Under the pieces are notes generated by a model. The model was not told the DNA's origin. It worked only from the letters and a program-made list of their open reading frames with translations, and searched no databases. A stretch of 64,000 bases of DNA. It comes from Accumulibacter jenkinsii (lineage in GTDB: Bacteria > Pseudomonadota > Gammaproteobacteria > Burkholderiales > Rhodocyclaceae). The translations under genes were made by a program, and so were the position numbers. The DNA is taken from the NCBI GenBank assembly GCA_036625225.1, contig JAZKUF010000002.1:310001-374000 (forward strand). Direction: 5' to 3'. This document shows, one piece after another, positions 36,858 through 45,680 of the stretch (position 1 is its first letter; every line of letters begins with the position of its first letter).

Positions 36858-38429
36858 ATGGATTTAGCGACCGAACTTGCCGCCTTCTCCCCCTCACCAG
36901 AACTGCTGGCCTGGGTCGAAAATCGGGTTGGCGGTCTGCTGGAACAGGCCAAGACCAGCGCCACGGAAATTCACTGGCGCGATGCCAAGATCGAAAAGCT
37001 GACGCTCGAACTTGCTCATTTACGCCGAATGAAATTCGGCGTGAAGAGCGAAGCCATGGTCGCCGCCGAACGCGACCTCTTCGATGAAAACCTGGCGGCC
37101 GACATTGCTGCCTGCGAAGCCCGTCTGGCCGAAGCGCTCCAGGTCGCTGAAACGCCGTCGGATCAACCGGTACCCGAGAAGAAGCCCAAACGCGAACGCG
37201 CCGGTCGTCAGCCCCTGCCGGAGCATCTGCCGCGCGTTGAAATTCGCCACGAACCCGAGAACTGCACCTGCGGCGAATGCGGTCAGGCGTTGGTGCTGAT
37301 CGGCGAGGACGTGACCGAGAAACTCAATATCGTCCCGGCGCAGTTCTTCGTCGAACAGCACGTTTATCCCAAATACGCCTGCCGGCCCTGCGAGACGCTG
37401 ACGGCGGCACCGGCCGAGCGCAGCGTGATCGATGGCGGAATGGCGACCCCGGCCTTGCTCTCGTGGGTCATGATCAGCAAGTTCCTGGATCACCTGCCGC
37501 TCTATCGCCTGGAACAGCAGGCCGCCCGGTCTGGCGTCCCGCTCGCCCGCTCGACGCTGGCCGAGTGGGTGGGTCGCGTCGGCTATGCCCTCGAACCCCT
37601 CTGGCTTCGCCTGGGCGAATTGCTGCGCGAGAGCGAGGTGTTACATGCGGATGAAACCCCGGTGCAACAGCTTGATCCAGGCAAGGGGAAGACCAAGCGG
37701 GCGTATCTCTGGGCGTACCGCAACAATGCCTTGGAAAATGACCCGCCGATTGTCGTCTTCGACTATCAACCGGGCCGGGCCGGCATACATGCCGTGAATT
37801 TCCTGGCGCAATGGGAAGGCGCCCTGATGGTCGATGACTTCGCCGGTTACAAGGTGCTGTTTCAGGGATCAGTGATCGAACTGGGCTGCATGGCCCATGC
37901 GCGCCGCAAGTTCTTCGACCTGCACCAGGCCAACGCCAGCCCGGTCGCGACGGAAGCCCTTCGCCGCATCGGCGAACTGTATGCCGTCGAGGCGCAGGCG
38001 AAGGACCTCACGGTCGAGGAACGGGCCCGTCTGCGCGAGATGCACAGTCAGCCGCGACTCGAGTCCCTGCACCTATGGCTCCTGAACACCCGCAAGTCGG
38101 TCGCCAACGGCTCGGCCCTGGCCCGGGCCATCGATTACACGTTGAAGCGCTGGCGCGCTCTCGCTCGTTATGCCGAGAATGGCTTCTACCCGATCGACAA
38201 CAACCCTATCGAAAACGCCATTCGCCCGATCGCCGTCGGGAAGAAAAATTGGTTGTTCGCAGGTTCGGAGGCCGCCGGCAAGCGTGCCGCGGCCATTCAG
38301 TCGCTGCTCGAAACCGCGCGCTTGAACGGCATCGAGCCCATGGCCTGGCTCACCAACACCCTGCAAAAACTTCCCACTTGGCCCAACAGCCGCCTCGACG
38401 AGTTGCTGCCGCTCAAAAAACGGGGGTAA
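36858..38429 (+). CDS. tnpC: IS66 transposase TnpC (copy 2)
   Basis: 523 residues, identical to the protein at 16734-18305, with the DDE residues D265, D326/D327 and E452 intact. The TATAAT box 5 bases before the ATG (36847-36852) is also conserved. Both copies therefore look transposition competent. Confidence 0.96.
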   Translation: MDLATELAAFSPSPELLAWVENRVGGLLEQAKTSATEIHWRDAKIEKLTLELAHLRRMKFGVKSEAMVAAERDLFDENLAADIAACEARLAEALQVAETPSDQPVPEKKPKRERAGRQPLPEHLPRVEIRHEPENCTCGECGQALVLIGEDVTEKLNIVPAQFFVEQHVYPKYACRPCETLTAAPAERSVIDGGMATPALLSWVMISKFLDHLPLYRLEQQAARSGVPLARSTLAEWVGRVGYALEPLWLRLGELLRESEVLHADETPVQQLDPGKGKTKRAYLWAYRNNALENDPPIVVFDYQPGRAGIHAVNFLAQWEGALMVDDFAGYKVLFQGSVIELGCMAHARRKFFDLHQANASPVATEALRRIGELYAVEAQAKDLTVEERARLREMHSQPRLESLHLWLLNTRKSVANGSALARAIDYTLKRWRALARYAENGFYPIDNNPIENAIRPIAVGKKNWLFAGSEAAGKRAAAIQSLLETARLNGIEPMAWLTNTLQKLPTWPNSRLDELLPLKKRG

Positions 38430-38466
38430 GTCAGCACCCCCTGACGTGGGTGGGCTGGACGCTTAC

Positions 38467-38474
38467 TGACGACG
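38467..38474 (+). repeat. Target-site duplication, right copy (IS66 copy 2)
   Basis: TGACGACG, identical to 36011-36018. Confidence 0.97.
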
Positions 38475-38645
38475 CGCGAGAAACAGGTCATGGACCTGGT
38501 TCTCGCCGGCAAGCTGAACAAGGTCATCGCCGACGAGTTGCAGATCAGCATGCGGACGGTCGAAGTGCACCGCGCCAACCTGTTTGAAAAGATGGGCGTG
38601 CGGACCGCCGTCGAACTCGCGCAGCTACTCGCCGGCAAGCGCTGA
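38475..38645 (+). pseudogene. dctR: DctR-like LuxR-type HTH remnant (3' part)
   Basis: Continues dctR after the insertion: LTTREKQVMDLVLAGKLNK, IADELQISMRTVEVHRANL, then FEKMGVRTAVELAQLLAGK. This is a complete GerE/LuxR helix-turn-helix domain with its usual TxREKxV start. It has no start codon of its own in a good context. Its end overlaps the convergent tilS stop by about 20 bases. Confidence 0.92.
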
Positions 38646-40007
38646 GGGCGCCGCCCTCTGCCAGCCGGGCAGCAGCCCCGGTTCACCCACGGGACAGGCA
38701 AACGCCGCATCGACGCCGATCCCGCCGACCCAGACCAGTCGTTCGCCACACCACAGGAGAGGCACTCGGCCCCGCTCCCAGGGCGGCACGGCGGCTTCCT
38801 GCAGGAGCTTGCGCAAGGTTCGCAGCGGCCGCCGCGGATTCGGCTGCAGGCGCTCGCCGCCCTCGCGGGAACGCAAGAAGACGCCATCGGCGCTCAGCAG
38901 GCGGCGCTCGATTCCCGCCCCGACGGTCGGTGTCAGCGACACCCGGCCAGCGCCCCAGGGCAGCGCCACTTCGCCCCGCCAGGGGAGGCTGGCCGCGACC
39001 TGCGGGCAGCGGGCAACGACATGCAGTTCGCCGCGATAGACATGGAGGTCGCCATCAGCGGTGCTGACACAGGTCTGCGAGCCGCCGCCGACCGTCGCCA
39101 GTTGACGCAGCGCTTCGTCGAGCCAGCGCGCTTCGGGAGTGCGAAAACCGGCCGCGCGCAGTTCGCAGCGCAGCAGATTGCGGGCTCGCGGCGGCCTCAG
39201 CGCGTTGAAGCGGGCGAGGTCGATGAGCCCCCGGTCGCTGGTCGTCGCCGCGCGATCGATCGCGGCGAGCTCATCAAGAAGAGGCGCAGCCTCGGCGAAA
39301 TGCCGTCCGGCACGCGCAAGTGCCGCTGCCGCGCCGGGAAACTGCGCTTCGATGCGCGGCATGACCTCGTGTCGCAGGTAATTGCGGCGGTAACGGGGGT
39401 CGGCGTTGCTCGCGTCCTCGACCCAGGCCAGCGCATGCGCATCGGCGTAGCGCGCGATCAGCGAACGTGGCCGATCGAGCAGCGGCCGGATCAGCCGTGG
39501 ACCGTCACCCTGCGAGCGTTCGTCGGGCATCCCGCCCGCGCCGCTCACCCCGGCTCCGCGCAGCAGCCGGAAAAGAACCGTTTCCGCCTGGTCATCACGA
39601 TGATGCGCGAGCGCCAGCCAGTCGGCCGCGCAGCCGGCGAACACCGCGTGCCGCAGGCGTCGCGCCGCAGCTTCCGGCCCTTCACGGCTGACGCACGGCA
39701 CGTTGACCCGCGCAATCACGAGCGGCACCTCAAGGCACCTGCAGAAATCGGCGCAGAACGAGGCCCAGGCGTCGGCATGGGCACTGAGGCCGTGATGGAC
39801 ATGCACCGCCGACAGTTCGCAGGCCATTCCCCGGGCGCGCAGGGCGACGAGCGCGTGCAGCAGGACGACCGAATCGCGCCCGCCGGACAAGCCGACACAC
39901 AGCCGTCCGCCGGCAAACCCGCGCGCCGCGAGAAACGCCGTGAGTGGCTGCTGAAGATCCAGTGCGACGGTGAATTTTTCGTCTCCGCCGGTACCCTCCG
40001 CCGTCAT
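38625..40007 (-). CDS. tilS: tRNA(Ile)-lysidine synthase
   Basis: 460 residues. The PP-loop SGGRDS (41-46) activates tRNA-Ile2 C34 with ATP before lysine addition, which converts the CAU anticodon to read AUA. VHVHHGLS, LALAHHRDDQAETVLFRLLR and YRRNYLRHEVMPRIE are family signatures. The C-terminal tRNA-binding domains (about 300-450) are present. It follows accA on the same strand after 105 bases and is convergent with the dctR remnant. Confidence 0.95.
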   Translation of the reverse strand: MTAEGTGGDEKFTVALDLQQPLTAFLAARGFAGGRLCVGLSGGRDSVVLLHALVALRARGMACELSAVHVHHGLSAHADAWASFCADFCRCLEVPLVIARVNVPCVSREGPEAAARRLRHAVFAGCAADWLALAHHRDDQAETVLFRLLRGAGVSGAGGMPDERSQGDGPRLIRPLLDRPRSLIARYADAHALAWVEDASNADPRYRRNYLRHEVMPRIEAQFPGAAAALARAGRHFAEAAPLLDELAAIDRAATTSDRGLIDLARFNALRPPRARNLLRCELRAAGFRTPEARWLDEALRQLATVGGGSQTCVSTADGDLHVYRGELHVVARCPQVAASLPWRGEVALPWGAGRVSLTPTVGAGIERRLLSADGVFLRSREGGERLQPNPRRPLRTLRKLLQEAAVPPWERGRVPLLWCGERLVWVGGIGVDAAFACPVGEPGLLPGWQRAAPSALAGE

Positions 40008-40112
40008 TGGCGCCCGGCGCGGATGACGGGTTCAAGCCCGATCAAGGTCGCGCCTCTTCCGGGGGGAGGCAGTGAGCAGCCATGGCCGGCAGTTCCCTTG
40101 CCGCCAATCGAC

Positions 40113-41081
<969 letters not shown>

Positions 41082-41203
41082 CAAGGGGGACCGTGGTTGA
41101 CAGCGGGCTGATCGAAAGGCGCGCTATTCTACCCCGAAAGGCGGCGGGTGGGCCGCTCCGGCGACGCTCATCCTGCCCTCATTCAAGCCCGCGAATCGAC
41201 TCC

Positions 41204-42061
41204 TCAGCGTCGCCGCCTGGTCGCCGGTGGGGGCAGCCGGAGACTCCGAAGCTCGTTGCGCAGCGCGGCCAGTTCAAGCCGCAGTCGCGCGATTTCGCGG
41301 TCTGTTGGCAGGACGTTCGCCGGCTGCGGGACAGTGGCGTCGTCCAGGTGCTCCTGCTGGATCGCATTGACGATGACCGCGATAAACAGATTGAGCAGCG
41401 TGAAGGTTGAAGCGAGAATGAAGAGAAGGAAAAATATCCACGCCAGCGGGAAGACCGCCATCACCGGGCGAACGACTTCCATCGCCCAGCCTTCGAGCGT
41501 CATCACCTGAAACAAGGTAAACGCGCTGCGCCCGAGATCACCGAAGAGAAGCGGAAAATCGGTGGCGAACAGTTTGGTGGCGATCACTGCCGAGACATAG
41601 AAGATGATGCCGATGATGGCGCCCACCGAGCCGAGGCCCGGAAGCGCGGAAAGCAGTCCGCCGACCACTCGCCGCATGCTCGGAATCAGGGTGATCAGGC
41701 GCAGGACGCGCAGAACGCGCAGGGCACGCAGCACCGCCAGCGGTCCCGCGGCCGGCACCAGCGCGATCACCACGACTCCGAAATCGAACACGTTCCAGGC
41801 ATCGCGAAAATACGCGAGACGATGCACGACGAGACGCAGGCTGATCTCGACGACGAACACCGCGAGGATCGCGCGATCCGTCGCCAGCAGCCACGCCTCC
41901 CAGTCGGCCATGACCGAGGGGCTGGTTTCCAGACCGAGGATGACCGCATTGACCAGAATCAGCGTGATCAGGCCGCGCTGGATCAAGGTTGATTCCAGCC
42001 ATCCGCCCAGTCGCTGGCGCCAACCCGTCGACGACACGAGGAGAAGTTCCCTGCTCGCCAT
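41204..42061 (-). CDS. Bacterial voltage-gated sodium channel (BacNav/NaChBac)-like protein
   Basis: 285 residues from the ATG at 42061, which follows the terC stop by one base (TGAGATG). Six TM segments fit one BacNav subunit: S1 about 28-45, S2 56-78, S3 90-103, and S4 with regularly spaced Arg at 112, 115, 118 and 121 (LRALRVLRVLRLI). The S4-S5 linker follows, then S5 about 147-163, a pore helix, and a selectivity filter TLEGW (188-192). S6 is about 205-234. NaChBac itself has TLESW, so the Ser is Gly here. A C-terminal coiled coil (about 255-275) suits tetramer assembly. A start at 42100 inside terC is possible but unlikely. Confidence 0.88.
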   Translation of the reverse strand: MASRELLLVSSTGWRQRLGGWLESTLIQRGLITLILVNAVILGLETSPSVMADWEAWLLATDRAILAVFVVEISLRLVVHRLAYFRDAWNVFDFGVVVIALVPAAGPLAVLRALRVLRVLRLITLIPSMRRVVGGLLSALPGLGSVGAIIGIIFYVSAVIATKLFATDFPLLFGDLGRSAFTLFQVMTLEGWAMEVVRPVMAVFPLAWIFFLLFILASTFTLLNLFIAVIVNAIQQEHLDDATVPQPANVLPTDREIARLRLELAALRNELRSLRLPPPATRRRR

Positions 42062-42062
42062 C

Positions 42063-43061
42063 TCAGGACTGGCCGTTTTCAGGCACGGCCAGCAGCGCAA
42101 CCGCAGGCGGCTTCCGGCGCAGCGAGAGGATGACCGAGGTCGCGATGATCACCGCGACGACCGCTAGCGAAAGCATCACCGGAATCTTGTAGAGATCGAG
42201 CAGCAGCATCTTCACGCCGATGAACATCAGCACCAGGGCAAGGCCGTACTTCAGCAGCGAGAAGCGATCGGCCATGTCGGCGAGCAGGAAATACATCGCC
42301 CGCAGGCCGAGGATGGCAAACACGTTCGAGGTCAGGACGATGAAGGGATCCGTGGTGATGGCGAAGATCGCCGGAATGGAGTCCACCGCGAAGATGAGAT
42401 CCGACACCTCGACCAGGATCAGCACCAGGAACAACGGCGTCGCGTAGCGTACCCACTTGCCGGCTTCTTCCCGGCGGATGAAAAAGCGCTCGCCGTGCAG
42501 TTCGTCAGTGACCTTCATGTGCCCACGCACCCACTTGATCACCGGGTTCCTGGCCAGATCCGGCGCCTCGTCGGCAAACCACCACATCTTGATGCCGGTA
42601 ATCAACAGGAAAGCCCCGAAAACATAGAGTAGCCAATGGAACTGCTCGATCAGCCAGACGCCGGCAAAGATCATTGCCGTACGCATGACGATGGCGCCGA
42701 GGACGCCAAGCACCAGGACGCGCTTCTGCAGTTCCAGCGGGATGGCAAAGAAGCTGAACAGCATCAGCCAGATGAAGACGTTGTCGACCGCCAGCGATTT
42801 TTCGATCAGGTAACCGGTGACGTATTCGAGAGCTTTCTGGTTGGCGATTTCGCGCCCCAGGGCAGAATCCAGATACCACCAGAGCGCGCCGGCAAAGGCC
42901 AGCGAAACCCCCACCCAGATGCCCGACCAGATCGCCGCTTCCTTGAGGGAGACCCGATGTTCCTTGCCGCCGCCCACCGCAAACAGGTCGATCGCCAGCA
43001 TCACCAGAACGATCGCAAAGAATCCCGCCCACATCCACCAGGTTCCAATGGTTTCCATCAT
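42063..43061 (-). CDS. TerC/Alx-family membrane protein, probable Mn2+ exporter
   Basis: 332 residues with about nine TM segments. Conserved acidic membrane motifs are EKSLAVDNVFIWLMLF and LILVEVSDLIFAVDSIPAIF, diagnostic of TerC/Alx. GGAGAGGGA lies 1-9 bases before the ATG pair at 43061/43058. Alx and related proteins act in manganese homeostasis and metalation of exported enzymes. The upstream yybP-ykoY riboswitch (43165-43300) makes a manganese role the best reading. It is co-transcribed with the ion-channel gene. Confidence 0.93.
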   Translation of the reverse strand: MMETIGTWWMWAGFFAIVLVMLAIDLFAVGGGKEHRVSLKEAAIWSGIWVGVSLAFAGALWWYLDSALGREIANQKALEYVTGYLIEKSLAVDNVFIWLMLFSFFAIPLELQKRVLVLGVLGAIVMRTAMIFAGVWLIEQFHWLLYVFGAFLLITGIKMWWFADEAPDLARNPVIKWVRGHMKVTDELHGERFFIRREEAGKWVRYATPLFLVLILVEVSDLIFAVDSIPAIFAITTDPFIVLTSNVFAILGLRAMYFLLADMADRFSLLKYGLALVLMFIGVKMLLLDLYKIPVMLSLAVVAVIIATSVILSLRRKPPAVALLAVPENGQS

Positions 43062-43112
43062 TCCCTCTCCATGTCTGTCGCTTCACTCGTTCTGTCTTGA
43101 GCCGGGTGGCAG

Positions 43113-43155
43113 CAAACAAAACGACCCTGTGTCCGGCGAGGACGAAGGGTCGTCG
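43113..43155 (-). terminator. Intrinsic terminator in the terC leader (riboswitch expression platform)
   Basis: ACGACCCT (43121-43128) and AGGGTCGT (43146-43153) form an 8-bp stem. On the minus strand it is followed by the U-rich TTTTGTTTG. It lies between the aptamer and the terC start codon, so transcription is probably stopped unless the aptamer prevents it. Confidence 0.8.
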
Positions 43156-43164
43156 AGAATCAGG

Positions 43165-43300
43165 GGGACCTTCGCCGTCGCGGCAAAGGTCTTGCTCGCA
43201 GCTGCCTCGCGGCAACCACCCGCGGTGCCGGGAAGAACCTCCAACTGCCGAGGACTTCCGTATTGACGACACCACGACGGAGAGCTACTCCCCCTTGGAA
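43165..43300 (-). promoter_or_regulatory. yybP-ykoY (manganese) riboswitch aptamer
   Basis: Read on the minus strand, the element opens with GGGGGAGTAGC (from 43297), the invariant start of yybP-ykoY RNAs. It then has GTGTCGTCAATACGG, and closes with AGCAAGACCTTTGCCG paired to CGGCGAAGGTC (43167-43191), as in the alx and mntP leaders. It precedes a TerC/Alx gene, the classic target, and has a promoter directly upstream and a terminator downstream. Ligand identity (Mn2+, with pH effects in alx) is from the family. Confidence 0.88.
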
Positions 43301-43307
43301 CGACGAC

Positions 43308-43336
43308 AGCTTATTAAACCAGACTTTTTTTGTCAA
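43308..43336 (-). promoter_or_regulatory. Sigma70-type promoter for the riboswitch-terC-channel operon
   Basis: On the minus strand TTGACA (43331-43336) is separated by 17 bases from TAAGCT (43308-43313). A start near 43301 would place the riboswitch at the very 5' end of a leader of about 240 bases. Confidence 0.7.
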
Positions 43337-43635
43337 CATTTCCCTGACGCAAGCTCGGCCCTGCCGACTCCCGCTGGCAAGTGGATGAGTCGAGCGGCCG
43401 TCATTTCGCGCCGCAGGTTGACCTGCCCATCGGGGTGGATCGCAGGCTCTTCGGCCGACCGACACCGTCAGGACTACCGGTGTAACACTCCTGCATCATT
43501 CAATGCCTCACAGGATCCTGTAAGTCACTGTTGCCAATTGGAATTACAGATTCTGGCAGGTTGTTGATTGCTCGCCTCGCGCGTTTTGTTGCACCCGCCC
43601 GATCGTCGTGACGATTCCAGAGGGAAATCTTTCAT
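43337..43635. other. Intergenic region, no gene recognised
   Basis: Divergent spacer between the terC leader and the small ORF at 43636. Base composition drops in AT-rich patches toward the right. I see no structured RNA or gene beyond the promoter at its left edge. Confidence 0.5.
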
Positions 43636-43827
43636 ATGGATTTAATACGTAAATTTCTCGTATCTGTGAATGGCATAATTCATGCTTTGGTTAAGCAGCA
43701 AAGAACCCGAAAACTGCCATCGCTGATCGGCAGTCTGCTCAGGGATCTCTTGATGTGGCTGGCACGTCAGTCCAGTCTTGAAGCGGAAGAATATGGGGAC
43801 GGAAAGCAGGGCTCAGGCGCAGGCTGA
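43636..43827 (+). CDS. Small hypothetical protein
   Basis: 63 residues (begins MDLIRKFLVSVNGIIHALVK). A purine-rich AGAGGGAAA lies 8 bases before the ATG. The N-terminal ~40 residues are amphipathic with basic residues and no clear TM; the tail is acidic and Gly-rich. Local GC is lower than in the neighbours. The next small ORF starts 39 bases downstream, so the two may form a mini-operon. No family recognised, and it may be spurious. Confidence 0.4.
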   Translation: MDLIRKFLVSVNGIIHALVKQQRTRKLPSLIGSLLRDLLMWLARQSSLEAEEYGDGKQGSGAG

Positions 43828-43866
43828 CAGCAGAACGCCCCCGACAGGAGGGAAAGGATCCACAGC

Positions 43867-44241
43867 ATGGCGAACAGCGACTCTACAGATCTTCTCGACG
43901 GCGTGTCGGAGGTGCATGGTTCCCGCAACAAGCAGACATTCGTTGGCGATGAATCCGTTTTCATTTCCGCCGGATGGATTTGTCCCGAGTGGCTGACGGG
44001 GTTGGGTAGCCAGGGTCGACAGATCGCCCTCGACGCGCAAGGCGGATTCAGCATTGTCCACGAAGGCAGGGGATCCGCCTTGACGCATCAGCATCTCGAG
44101 GGAGGTGCCGTCAGCGTGCGGCGCCTTGCCGATGGACTACTTCAGTTGACCCGCTACCAGACCATGACCGAACGGCAAGAGTGTGACCGGCTTTTTGATG
44201 AAAGATGGAATCGGCGCTGCGCCTCAGTACTCGACCGGTAG
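43867..44241 (+). CDS. Hypothetical protein
   Basis: 124 residues, preceded by a strong AGGAGGGAAAGGA about 10 bases before the ATG. The sequence has a plausible globular mix (TFVGDESVFISAGWICPEWL, GGFSIVHEGRGSALTHQHLE, VRRLADGLLQLTRYQTMTE) but no motif I recognise. The last 18 bases overlap the convergent AlkA-type gene. Lower GC than the surroundings suggests separate ancestry. Confidence 0.5.
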   Translation: MANSDSTDLLDGVSEVHGSRNKQTFVGDESVFISAGWICPEWLTGLGSQGRQIALDAQGGFSIVHEGRGSALTHQHLEGGAVSVRRLADGLLQLTRYQTMTERQECDRLFDERWNRRCASVLDR

Positions 44242-44841
44242 CGGATCGAGGCTACGCCAGAGATACCAGGTCGCCACCGAACGCCACGGCCGCCAGCGCT
44301 CGCCGTGCTCGGCAAGCAAGCGCCGTCCCGGACGCTCACCTTGGCAGTAGTGCAGGGCCACTGCCCGCTGCAGGCCGATGTCGTCGAGCGGGAAAACGTC
44401 GGGCCGCAACTGATTGAAGATCAGGAACATCTCCGCCGTCCACACGCCGATACCGCGCACGGCGGTCAGTTCGGCGACGATCTGCGTGTCGTTCATTGCC
44501 GTCCAGTGATCGACGTGGAGCTGCCCTCGATCGAAGTGCCGGGCGAGGTGCAACAGATATTCGACCTTGCGTGCCGAGAGACCGCAGCCGCGCAGAGCGT
44601 CAGCCGGCAGCGACAGGACACCGGCGGGAGTGATGGCGGGCAGGATCGCCAGGAAGCGTGCCCAGACCGTGTCGGCAGCTTTCACCGAAATCTGCTGCCC
44701 GACGATCGAGCGCAGCAGGGTCACGAAGGGATCGCCACGCGAAACCAGCGCCTGGCCGGCAAATCGCTCGACGAGATCGGCCAGGATCGGGTCAGCCTGG
44801 GCCAGTTCCGACGAGGCGTGCTGCCAGTCGTCGGGGGTCAT
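44224..44841 (-). CDS. DNA-3-methyladenine glycosylase (AlkA/MAG type, HhH-GPD)
   Basis: 205 residues. Helix-hairpin-helix LTAVRGIGVWTAEMFLIF (about 125-142) followed by RPDVFPLDDIGLQRAV, with the catalytic Asp at 153 or 154. FVTLLRSIVGQQISVKAAD (about 39-57) is the family's other hallmark. It lacks the N-terminal domain of E. coli AlkA, like yeast MAG and many bacterial short forms. Expected to excise 3-methyladenine and other alkylated bases in the cytosol. Stands alone. Confidence 0.92.
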   Translation of the reverse strand: MTPDDWQHASSELAQADPILADLVERFAGQALVSRGDPFVTLLRSIVGQQISVKAADTVWARFLAILPAITPAGVLSLPADALRGCGLSARKVEYLLHLARHFDRGQLHVDHWTAMNDTQIVAELTAVRGIGVWTAEMFLIFNQLRPDVFPLDDIGLQRAVALHYCQGERPGRRLLAEHGERWRPWRSVATWYLWRSLDPLPVEY

Positions 44842-44963
44842 CCGCCGATCGCAAGCTCGACCGCTGCGCGGCTCAACTGCCGGCGAGCCTGATGCGCCCG
44901 TCTGACCGCTGCCACCTTCTGGTGGAGACGCTGGGCGCTGTGAGCGACTGCGAAGCGTTTCGC

Positions 44964-45479
44964 TCAGGCTCTCTTCCTTTCCTTTTCCCTGGCTTTTGCC
45001 TTGCGGCGATTCGCATCCACTTCAGGCGGGCGGTAAACCAGCACCGGAATGCTGGAATGGGTCAGCACGCGATAGGTTTCACTGCCGAGCAGCAAAGAGG
45101 AGAGACCCCCACGACCGTGCTTGGACATGAAGATCAGGTCGCAGTTGTTGTCTTCGGCGACGTTGATGATGGCTTCCCAGGGTGAATCGCTGACCACGGA
45201 GAGCGTGCTGCACTCGACGCCGGCCTCCTTGCAGAGTTTCTTGATGAAGTTCAGATATTCCTTGGCCTTGCCTTCCGAACCCGAGACCAGCCGATCGAGC
45301 ACGGTTGGCTCAACCAGATTGCCGACGTTCTCGGCGTTCCCGAGTTCCCGGTGGCCACCTGGTTTCGCATACAAGGCGGTAATCGCGGCATTGGCCGCCT
45401 TGGCAAAAGACACCGCACGTTCGGCGGTATCGCGCGACAGTTGACTGCCGTCGGTCGGCAGCAAAATATGCTGAAACAT
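44964..45479 (-). CDS. Universal stress protein (UspA family)
   Basis: 171 residues from the ATG at 45479, which has GGGAGAG at ideal spacing; an in-frame ATG at 45485 abuts that site. MFQHILLPTDGSQLS is the typical start. The C-terminal glycine-rich loop KHGRGGLSSLLLGSET resembles the nucleotide-binding motif of ATP-binding Usps. The basic tail (ANRRKAKAREKERKRA) is unusual. The next gene in this direction is AlkA-type; the previous is sulP. Likely cytosolic stress function, unspecified. Confidence 0.92.
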   Translation of the reverse strand: MFQHILLPTDGSQLSRDTAERAVSFAKAANAAITALYAKPGGHRELGNAENVGNLVEPTVLDRLVSGSEGKAKEYLNFIKKLCKEAGVECSTLSVVSDSPWEAIINVAEDNNCDLIFMSKHGRGGLSSLLLGSETYRVLTHSSIPVLVYRPPEVDANRRKAKAREKERKRA

Positions 45480-45680
45480 TTTCATCTCTCCCACGGATTG
45501 ACACCTTATTTTGGCCCTCGGCTATGCCCTAGGCGCGCCTGATCATAGACCAGTTCCACCCGGTAGCGCTGAGTCTGGCCGGAAAAAACTTGACTATCGC
45601 CTCCCGACCAGGCCTTTGTGCCGCAGACACAGATTCCGAGCGTGCGGACGAGGCTCCCGGAGACGGTTTTCGCCGCCTGA

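Larger units (their letters stand above)
36019..38466 (+). mobile_element. IS66-family insertion sequence, copy 2 (2,448 bp)
   Basis: Same terminal sequences (GTAAGCGTCC ... GGACGCTTAC), same 2,448-bp length, and predicted proteins identical to copy 1. It is flanked by an 8-bp duplication, TGACGACG. Inserted in dctR in the same orientation as the host gene. Being identical at two sites 20 kb apart, it marks a recent burst and also a homologous-recombination hazard: a direct-repeat deletion would remove 18351-38466. Confidence 0.97.
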
